Part shown: piece by piece, positions 46,991 to 53,027 of the stretch | How the letters are laid out: each line of letters begins with the position of its first letter | Numbering within the stretch: position 1 is the stretch's first letter | Source of the DNA: a virus | DNA: 53,027 nt | Virus record (IMG/VR): IMGVR_UViG_3300045885_000475 | Span: 1-53,027 of that record | Reading direction: 5' to 3' (one strand) | Translations under genes and position numbers: made by a program | The notes under the pieces: model-generated | What the model was told of the DNA's origin: nothing | What the model saw: only the letters and a program-made list of their open reading frames with translations | Databases searched by the model: none

Positions 46991-48382
46991 ATGATTATTC
47001 AGTCGCATGGCGGCCAGCCCACCCCGGACCACGCTCGGATCCACCGCGCCGGCGAGCCGCGGCTCCGGCATCCGATCCCCGCCCTGGTCAACGCCGTCGA
47101 GAACGCGAACCTCGTCGTCAACAAGCAGGCGGGGACGCTCAACCGCGGGGGCTCGCACCCGGGGAACCCGATCCTCTCGGGTCTCGGGGTTCGCGCCCAG
47201 CTGGGCATCGGAACCGCCGATCGGCTCCTGGGTGTCTACCTCTTCCAGGACCGCGGCCAGCTCGGCAACAACCTGATCAGCCAGGTCGCCCACGGGCCCC
47301 TCTTCGCGACGCTCGACTTCCAGGCGGGAAGCGGCCAGACGGTCGCCGGCACGCCGGCTACGGGAGCGAAGAAGAACTTCCTCCGCTGGCAGACGAAGGC
47401 CGGCGCCGCGGAGCGCGAGTTCTGGATCAAGTCCTACGACTACGACGTCGTGGCGGTAAAGCAGCTCCCCTGCCTCGATCCGGAGACGCTCGACCCGGTC
47501 GAGATCGAGGCGGAGATCATGAACCCGGGCAACCCCTGGCTCGATCTCCCGATCGACTTCATGGTGTCGTGGAACGACGAGTTCCAAGTCCTCCACCGGC
47601 GCGCCGACGGGGACGAGGAGGTCGGGTTCCTCAAGGCCTACGGCGGGGCGAAGTTCGTCTCGTTCTTCGACACCACGCCCGGGACGGAAGGCGTGGGGGT
47701 CGAGGTCAACCCCGTCACGCAGGACGTCATCTACAACCGCCACAAGATCCAGGTCCAGAACACGGTCGGCCTGAAGGAGATCACCGTCCGGTTCCGGTCG
47801 AAGGAGGGCTCGCTCTACTTCGTCGACGTCAATATTCTTGTGCGAGTTGTGGACCAGGAAGAAACCTGCGTCAAGCCATCAGTAGAGGGCTGCACTGCGC
47901 TCTATCTTAAGGCCGGGACTGCGCTCCCGGCCGGTCTCCCAAATGCGCCGAGTGTCCCGGACGTCCAGGTTACGGAAGGGACCGAGGATGAGCCCCTCGA
48001 CCAGGACCTGCTCTTCGTCACAATCAGGTCGGCGACGGCCGGGGGGGCTCCCAAGCTGCGCGTCCGGAAGTGGAAGTACGTCCAGTCCGCGGCCGCGCTC
48101 GCTGGCGCGGTAATGGTCCAGGTGGGCAACGACGAGGACTATCTCCCGCTCAGCTCGGGCTCTTCGACCCCGGATGAGGATCCGCCCTACCAGGCGCCGA
48201 AGCGTTTGACGGTTGCGTTCTCGGTTAGCCAGCTCTCTGCGGACTTGGTCGCCTTCCTTACCGTGCAGGCCTTGGACGCCCCGTCGCTCTCGGAGCCAAT
48301 CCTAATCGCAGCCGCACGGGCGCGGGATATTTCATACCTGCCTGCCGGCTCAGTTGGGGGAGGTCCAGTATGCGGCTATTGA
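46991..48382 (+). CDS. Large tail-associated protein, composite composition
   Basis: The product is 463 residues. Residues 1-275 are encoded by DNA typical of the phage; from about 47825 (residue 279 on) the DNA becomes less GC-rich with different codon use. The C-terminal part (TALYLKAGTALPAGLPNAPS ...) may therefore have been replaced by recombination, perhaps by co-conversion next to the HNH gene. The stop overlaps the 3' end of that gene by 7 bp. Beta-rich; possibly a tail-tip or adhesion component. Confidence 0.55.
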   Translation: MIIQSHGGQPTPDHARIHRAGEPRLRHPIPALVNAVENANLVVNKQAGTLNRGGSHPGNPILSGLGVRAQLGIGTADRLLGVYLFQDRGQLGNNLISQVAHGPLFATLDFQAGSGQTVAGTPATGAKKNFLRWQTKAGAAEREFWIKSYDYDVVAVKQLPCLDPETLDPVEIEAEIMNPGNPWLDLPIDFMVSWNDEFQVLHRRADGDEEVGFLKAYGGAKFVSFFDTTPGTEGVGVEVNPVTQDVIYNRHKIQVQNTVGLKEITVRFRSKEGSLYFVDVNILVRVVDQEETCVKPSVEGCTALYLKAGTALPAGLPNAPSVPDVQVTEGTEDEPLDQDLLFVTIRSATAGGAPKLRVRKWKYVQSAAALAGAVMVQVGNDEDYLPLSSGSSTPDEDPPYQAPKRLTVAFSVSQLSADLVAFLTVQALDAPSLSEPILIAAARARDISYLPAGSVGGGPVCGY

Positions 48383-48918
48383 TTTTTCGGGCGGCGGTTG
48401 TTGCGTCGATTATTGGCTTGCTGTTTCGGAGTGGCCCAGCGGACATTCCCAGGCTCGTAATGGCGTTCGTTATCGATCCGATCGATCTGATGGCGGCGAG
48501 ACGGCCTCAGTCCGACGTGGCGGAAGAAGCAAGCGAAGGACTTGCGCCACGCCACATGTATTCTGATTCCGGCAGCGCCATATCGGGCGAAGCTGCGATG
48601 CTCCGGATTCTCGCAACGCTGGATGATTCCCCTCCAAACCCTGTATTCCGCCTTTCTGGACCTACCGTGCGTTCGGTTGGCGAATCCCCGCTTGCGAGCG
48701 ATTCCTCTTCTGATGCAGCCACAGCTACGCGTTCTCCGGCCGATGAGGTTTGCAGAGAGCGCGTGGATCTTTCTGCCGCATCGGCATCGGCACAGGTAGT
48801 AGGTTCCATTCACCGTCGGTCTCGAGCCGAGCGCCTTCACAACAGTCAGTCTAGACATCCTTGCGCCAGGGGAGAGCTTGAGTCGACTCGGAAACCTAAC
48901 CGGCCGGTAGGTGATCAT
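48376..48918 (-). CDS. HNH homing endonuclease (reverse strand)
   Basis: The product is 180 residues, ATG 48918 behind TTGAGGAG. Zinc module CRCRCGRK (43-50) with SCGC (66-69), then HQIDRIDNERHYEPGNVRWA (143-162) and QQANNRR. The same architecture as the protein at 13237. It lies against the direction of the tail genes in less GC-rich DNA, indicating recent arrival. Confidence 0.88.
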   Translation of the reverse strand: MITYRPVRFPSRLKLSPGARMSRLTVVKALGSRPTVNGTYYLCRCRCGRKIHALSANLIGRRTRSCGCIRRGIARKRGFANRTHGRSRKAEYRVWRGIIQRCENPEHRSFARYGAAGIRIHVAWRKSFACFFRHVGLRPSRRHQIDRIDNERHYEPGNVRWATPKQQANNRRNNRRPKNQ

Positions 48919-48950
48919 CGACTCCTCAATATATCACGAAGAGACTGCCG

Positions 48951-49685
48951 ATGGTAGTTGGCGGTCGTCCCCTCGTCACGGTCGTCTGCCCGACCTACGG
49001 CCGGCCGCAGTTCGTCGAGCAGGCGGTCCGCCTGTTCCTCGCGCAGACGTGGACGCGGTCGGAGCTGATCGTTATCGACGACTCGCCCAAGGACCTCCAG
49101 TGCTCGATTGCCTCGAGCCCGCGCGTCAAGGTCGTCCGCCTCGACCACAAGGTGACCCTGGGGGAAAAGCACAACCTGGGGCACGAGCTCGGCCAGGGCG
49201 ACGTCTTCGCCTACCAGGATGACGACGATTTCTTCGGGCCGCGGCGTTTGGTGAAGCAGCTCGAGCCGATCGTCCTCGAGGAGGTCGAGGTCGTGGGGAT
49301 GCTCCGGGACTACGTCCTGGTCCTCCCGACCTGCAGCTGGTTCAAGTTCAACTACGCGCCCCTGCCGGCGAAGGCCTGGATCGGGAACGGCCTGGCCAAC
49401 TTCAAGCTCCCGTTCCACGACGGGACCGCGATGTACACCCGGCACGCCGCAGAGCTCGGCGTGGTCCACCCCGCGCTCGACATGAACCAGAAGGTCCAGT
49501 TTCTCAACGGCCTTGCGGACCTGGGCGTGCGGTGGAAGGCGATCCCCACGGAGCAGCATTTCGTCTACGTGCGCCACGGCAGGAACACCTGGCAGTTCAA
49601 CGAACAGCGGCGCCTGGTGCCCACCGGCCGGCCGCACTGGTTCACCACGACGATGCAGGCCTGGTACGAGGGGAGGGCCGCCTGA
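48951..49685 (+). CDS. Family-2-like glycosyltransferase
   Basis: The product is 244 residues. VVCPTYGRPQFVEQAVRLFL, IVIDDSP (Asp43-Asp44) and YQDDDDFFGPRRL (residues 89-100, DxD-type) define a GT-A fold, with KHNLGHELGQGD between. It lies between tail tip genes, so it may glycosylate virion proteins or modify host surface sugars to block superinfection. It begins 32 bp from the divergent HNH start and has only a weak ribosome site. Confidence 0.85.
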   Translation: MVVGGRPLVTVVCPTYGRPQFVEQAVRLFLAQTWTRSELIVIDDSPKDLQCSIASSPRVKVVRLDHKVTLGEKHNLGHELGQGDVFAYQDDDDFFGPRRLVKQLEPIVLEEVEVVGMLRDYVLVLPTCSWFKFNYAPLPAKAWIGNGLANFKLPFHDGTAMYTRHAAELGVVHPALDMNQKVQFLNGLADLGVRWKAIPTEQHFVYVRHGRNTWQFNEQRRLVPTGRPHWFTTTMQAWYEGRAA

Positions 49686-51340
49686 TGGCTCGCGCGCTCC
49701 TGCCCGGCTCCAGGCTGAACGAGATCTCGGGCTCCCTCAAGCGCTACCCGGGCTTCCAGGTCCTCGTCTGGGATCCCGATTTCGTCAGCATCAACGAGGT
49801 GGCCGCCGGGACCGTCCAGGAGGCTCCGCTTGACATCACGGATTGGGTCCTGTCCGTGCGGTACCAGGAGAACATCGGATTCGAGAATGGCGACGACCCC
49901 ACTTTCCCGAGTGTGACGATCACGTTCCGCCGCGTGCCCGGGCGGATCTTCCGGGAGGGGTGGATCGCAGACCGAGTCATCGTCCGGGTCCTGCAGGGGG
50001 ACCTCCGGGTGAAGCGGGACGAATGGCTCCCGATCTTCACGGGCACCTTCCGCGGCCGCGCCGGCAACAACCCGGGGACGCGGGCGGACCTGTCCGAAGG
50101 CCTCGAGGCGACCGCCTACGGCCGGGAGGAACGGTACCTCAACCTCCAGGTCACCACGGAGAAGTTCCCCCAGAACACCGACGTGGGCGAGATCGCCTTC
50201 GAGATCGCCCGGACCCACATGGACCTCGGCCAGGACGAAATCCTTTTCGGCGCGCAGGGCTACCGCTCGCAGCACGTCTCGAACCAGATTGTGGAGCTCC
50301 CCGCCCTTGAGGCGCTCTACCAGTGCCTGTTCCCGGTGGGGAAGAAGCCGAAGTTCGACTCCACGGGGCGCCTGGTCGCCGTCGACGTGAACCTCGACAA
50401 GCCGGCCGCGCGGATCTTCTCCGCCGGCGACCTGACGATCGCCTCCAAGGTGGCCAGTCCGAACGACGTCGAGGTGGCGAACCACGTCATCCTCCGAGGC
50501 CTCGACCACACGCTCTCGAAGGTGATCCAGGAGGCGCAACTCCTGGTCGAGCTCGACGTCACGACGGGCTTCTTCGACAGCGAGTTCGAGCGCCGTGTTT
50601 TCTACTCGCAGGACCACAGTCAGCGGGCCCAGGACACGTACGTGGTCGAGAAGAAGCGGATCCGGTGGAGCGATTCCACCTGGACGGAGAAGGATGAGTT
50701 CTCCGGGGTCCTCGAGATCGACACGAGGTACCTGCGGAACGTCCGGGCGATCATCTTCGTGGCCTGGCTCGCGACCCAGATCTTCGTCGCGATCATCGAC
50801 CTCTTCTTCCAGGGCGAGGGCGCGGCTTCGATCATCACGACCATCTTCGGCATCAACGTCACCCTGGCGACGCTGCGCTTCATCCTGCAGATGGCCTCGA
50901 TCGTGACGCTCGCCCTGCTCCTTTGGGCCATGAACTTCATCGGCCGAGGCCACTATCAGGTCTGGGGCAAGCGCTTCGAGTTCGTCTACCAGGAGCTCGT
51001 CAGCGATGCCCGCCTGGTCGGCCTCCTGCCGGAGGAGCTGCGCCTGGTCGAGTACCGGAACGACTTCCTCTCGACGATGGAGGTCCTCGACGCGCGCGCG
51101 AAGGACCTGCTCCGCCGCGAGCTCGTGAAGAACCAGCTCCACGAGATCACGCTGGTCGACGACCTCCTCCTCGAGGTCGACGACATCATCGAGGACCAGG
51201 CCGGCAGCCGGTACTACATCCTCTCGGTGGACAAGGAGCTCCGGCGCGGCGCCGCGCCGCTCATGACCCTGACCACCTGGAAGGTGTGGGATGCAGAGAC
51301 GGCCGCGATCGAGGCCGCGGCCACGGGGGCGGAAGCATGA
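49685..51340 (+). CDS. Tail hub/baseplate protein with internal membrane segments
   Basis: The product is 551 residues. The N-terminal 300 residues look like a siphovirus hub (DITDWVLSVRYQENIGFENG ... EIAFEIARTHMDL). Residues about 355-420 contain two long hydrophobic helices (IIFVAWLATQIFVAIIDLFF and ITTIFGINVTLATLRFILQM with a third stretch LALLLWAMNFI), which is unusual in a hub and suggests insertion into the host membrane. The C-terminus returns to hub-like beta structure (VDDIIEDQAGSRYYILSVDK). ATGA overlap with the fibre gene. Confidence 0.7.
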   Translation: MARALLPGSRLNEISGSLKRYPGFQVLVWDPDFVSINEVAAGTVQEAPLDITDWVLSVRYQENIGFENGDDPTFPSVTITFRRVPGRIFREGWIADRVIVRVLQGDLRVKRDEWLPIFTGTFRGRAGNNPGTRADLSEGLEATAYGREERYLNLQVTTEKFPQNTDVGEIAFEIARTHMDLGQDEILFGAQGYRSQHVSNQIVELPALEALYQCLFPVGKKPKFDSTGRLVAVDVNLDKPAARIFSAGDLTIASKVASPNDVEVANHVILRGLDHTLSKVIQEAQLLVELDVTTGFFDSEFERRVFYSQDHSQRAQDTYVVEKKRIRWSDSTWTEKDEFSGVLEIDTRYLRNVRAIIFVAWLATQIFVAIIDLFFQGEGAASIITTIFGINVTLATLRFILQMASIVTLALLLWAMNFIGRGHYQVWGKRFEFVYQELVSDARLVGLLPEELRLVEYRNDFLSTMEVLDARAKDLLRRELVKNQLHEITLVDDLLLEVDDIIEDQAGSRYYILSVDKELRRGAAPLMTLTTWKVWDAETAAIEAAATGAEA

Positions 51341-53027
51341 GCCTGCTCGTCATGCGTCTCGTCTCGGCCTACTCGATCGACGAGATCCGGGCCATCCCCC
51401 ATGAGGATCGCCGACGGACCGAGGTGATCCTGCGGCCCTCCAACGAGCGGTACCTCTTCGACCCCGCCAGCACGGAAGAGGATGACGGGGACGAAGTCCT
51501 CGAGCCTGACGACGCCGGCTGCACCTGCTGCGCGGAACAAGGCCGCTGGATCAAGGACTTCGACGAGGAGCCTGTCGGTTTCCCCACCGCCGATCTCCTC
51601 GGAACCCCGAACCAGGTCAGCCTCTCCGCGAGCGGCGAAGACGTCCTCGTGGGGGATACGGACATCACTCTCTCGCTCCCTCAGGACATCCACTCCGGAG
51701 CGAGCCCCACGTTCGCATCGCTCAGTCTGACGGCCGCGACGAACCAGATCGTCCTCGACAGCGACGCGATCCTGACCGGCACGATCACGATCGCCACCCT
51801 CACGGCTTCGAGAATCTGGACCTTGCCGGATGCGGACGGAACGCTTCTGATCGGATCAGGAGTCGCCGGCCAGGTCGCCTATTGGAGCGACGCGAACACG
51901 CTCGCGGGCGATGCGGGCCACACCTTCAACTCTGCGACCGGGCTAATGACTCTCGGCAAGAGCGGCGTGTCGGCAATCTTCCGCGTGTTTGCGTCCGACG
52001 GGGTGAAGTACACGCAGTTCTACGCGGACGGGATCAACAACAACGCGAGCAGGTCGTTCCAGTTCGGAGCGCAGGTCAGCGCGGTCGAGCCCTTGAACAG
52101 CGGCGGCGCGAACCTCGGCGGGTCCGGAGCCGAGTGGAAGGACATCTACGCCGTCGACGGCCTAGGGACGGCTTCGCTCACCTGGGCAAGCTCCAAATTG
52201 ACGATCACGGCGACCCCTGGCGCTCAGCTCCGGCTGGCCTACGACGGGAGCAACTATACCGAGATCACGACGAACTCCTCTGGCCGGACCACCTTCACCA
52301 ACACCGGCAACATCATGTTCTTCGATCAGACTTCCGCCGGTGGAACGACGACCTGGGGGGCGCTCAATCGAAGCACTGCGGCAGGCTCCAACTGCATGCT
52401 CCAGGTGTCCACGAACAGCGGGACGGCGGGCGACCCGTTCATTCTCTTCGAGATCGACGGCGTTTCCAACTGGACCATCGGCCCAAGAAACAGCGTCGGC
52501 GACGAGTTTAGGATCAGCCCTGGCGCGACTCTGGCGACGGCCCCGCATTTCACCATCGCCACGACCGGAGCCACCACGATCCACCAGTGGCTCAACGCCG
52601 GCACCGCCACCGCCGCGACCGCGCAGGGTCAGATTGCCTTCAGCGCGCAGACCTTTGGGCCGACGGGCGCTCTTGCTGCCACACCCACCTACAGCTTCGT
52701 GGGGAATACGAATACCGGCATTTACGGAATTGCTAGCGGCTTCCGCGCTAGCACGGCGGGTACGGGCCGTTTCCAGTGGAGCACGGCGGCTTACGTGGTT
52801 TCCTCGGACATCTACCTGGGGTGGATTGACACCACGTCCATGGAAACGGCCACGGTGCACGATGTCCGTCTCTACAGAGACGCCGCTGCGCAGCTCGCTC
52901 TTCGGAACGGCACCACGGCGGCGCAAAGTTTCTTCATCTACGAAACCTTTACCGACGCCTCCAACTACGCCCGCCTTCAGCTGACCACCCAGGCAGGGGA
53001 CTACGGCCTCGTGACGACGGCGGCGGG
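51337..53027 (+). CDS. Tail fibre protein, N-terminal part (continues at base 2)
   Basis: The gene starts at ATG 51337, overlapping the hub stop, and remains open to the window end; in the circular genome it continues to 1378. Residues 1-75 are a small adaptor-like domain related to the protein at 34420. A fibre shaft with SGASPTFASLSLTA and WTLPDADGTLLIG, frequent in phage fibres, follows, then several beta-repeat blocks. Residues 45-75 include CTCC, unusual for a fibre. Total about 1013 residues. It determines host binding. Confidence 0.88.
   Translation, partial: MSLLVMRLVSAYSIDEIRAIPHEDRRRTEVILRPSNERYLFDPASTEEDDGDEVLEPDDAGCTCCAEQGRWIKDFDEEPVGFPTADLLGTPNQVSLSASGEDVLVGDTDITLSLPQDIHSGASPTFASLSLTAATNQIVLDSDAILTGTITIATLTASRIWTLPDADGTLLIGSGVAGQVAYWSDANTLAGDAGHTFNSATGLMTLGKSGVSAIFRVFASDGVKYTQFYADGINNNASRSFQFGAQVSAVEPLNSGGANLGGSGAEWKDIYAVDGLGTASLTWASSKLTITATPGAQLRLAYDGSNYTEITTNSSGRTTFTNTGNIMFFDQTSAGGTTTWGALNRSTAAGSNCMLQVSTNSGTAGDPFILFEIDGVSNWTIGPRNSVGDEFRISPGATLATAPHFTIATTGATTIHQWLNAGTATAATAQGQIAFSAQTFGPTGALAATPTYSFVGNTNTGIYGIASGFRASTAGTGRFQWSTAAYVVSSDIYLGWIDTTSMETATVHDVRLYRDAAAQLALRNGTTAAQSFFIYETFTDASNYARLQLTTQAGDYGLVTTAA
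53001..53027. repeat. Terminal overlap, copy 2
   Basis: Identical to bases 1-27; marks the circular closure of the assembly. Confidence 0.95.

Noticed and set aside
51337-53027. Diversity-generating retroelement acting on the tail fibre
   Set aside because: No reverse transcriptase gene and no template/variable repeat pair is seen.
1-53027. Physical direct terminal repeat or cos end
   Set aside because: Twenty-seven bases inside a fibre gene in phase is typical of assembler overlap; nothing near the terminase resembles a cos site.

Overview
The window is a complete, circularly assembled genome of a tailed, GC-rich double-stranded DNA phage. The last 27 bases (53001-53027) repeat the first 27 exactly, and one tail-fibre reading frame runs through the join, giving a unique circle of about 53,000 bp. 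Portal, terminase, MuF-like head protein, protease/scaffold, tail tube, frameshifted tail chaperone and a short tape measure, with no sheath gene recognised, point to a siphovirus (long non-contractile tail, roughly 80 nm if 1.5 Angstrom per tape-measure residue applies). A tyrosine recombinase and a toxin/HTH-regulator pair suggest a temperate or episomal lifestyle. The host cannot be named from the sequence. Strong GGAGG-type ribosome sites, sigma70-like promoters and very GC-rich third codon positions indicate a high-GC bacterium.

Layout. (1) 51337 through the junction to 8466: tail fibre, minor structural proteins, a 14-residue-repeat fibre, a holin-like protein and a lipoprotein, ending at a bidirectional terminator. 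(2) 8521-10899: lysogeny/stability region with a small reverse-strand gene, a divergent promoter and operator-like region, a RelE/HigB-like protein with an XRE regulator, and a convergent integrase. (3) 10900-11309: the only long stretch without genes. It holds a promoter followed by a 216-nt leader full of perfect helices, the last of which sequesters the Shine-Dalgarno of the first early gene. (4) 11310-29876: a compact rightward early operon with ATGA/GTGA overlaps. It encodes a PD-(D/E)XK nuclease, a recombination protein, an SbcC-like ATPase, ParB, a sigma factor, an HD hydrolase, a RusA-like resolvase, a replication initiator with an embedded origin candidate, a HerA-like ATPase, and about 17 very small Cys-rich proteins. 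No DNA polymerase, helicase or primase is recognised. (5) 29896-29985: terminator, direct repeats and a late promoter. (6) 29994-41859: packaging, head and connector genes up to the tail tube, ending at a second terminator of the same family. (7) 41924-51340: tail chaperone with a programmed -1 frameshift, a reverse-strand cassette inserted before the tape measure, and tail tip genes with an embedded HNH endonuclease and glycosyltransferase.

How it fits together. The repressor/toxin locus and integrase probably set the lysogenic state. The early operon, controlled by its structured leader, supplies recombination-dependent replication functions and a phage sigma factor that may switch on late transcription near 29957. 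Three homing endonucleases and a reverse-strand pair of genes are recent insertions into an otherwise streamlined genome. The best candidates for undescribed biology are the early leader RNA, the duplicated reverse-strand gene family with matching near-leaderless promoters, and the cluster of mini zinc proteins.
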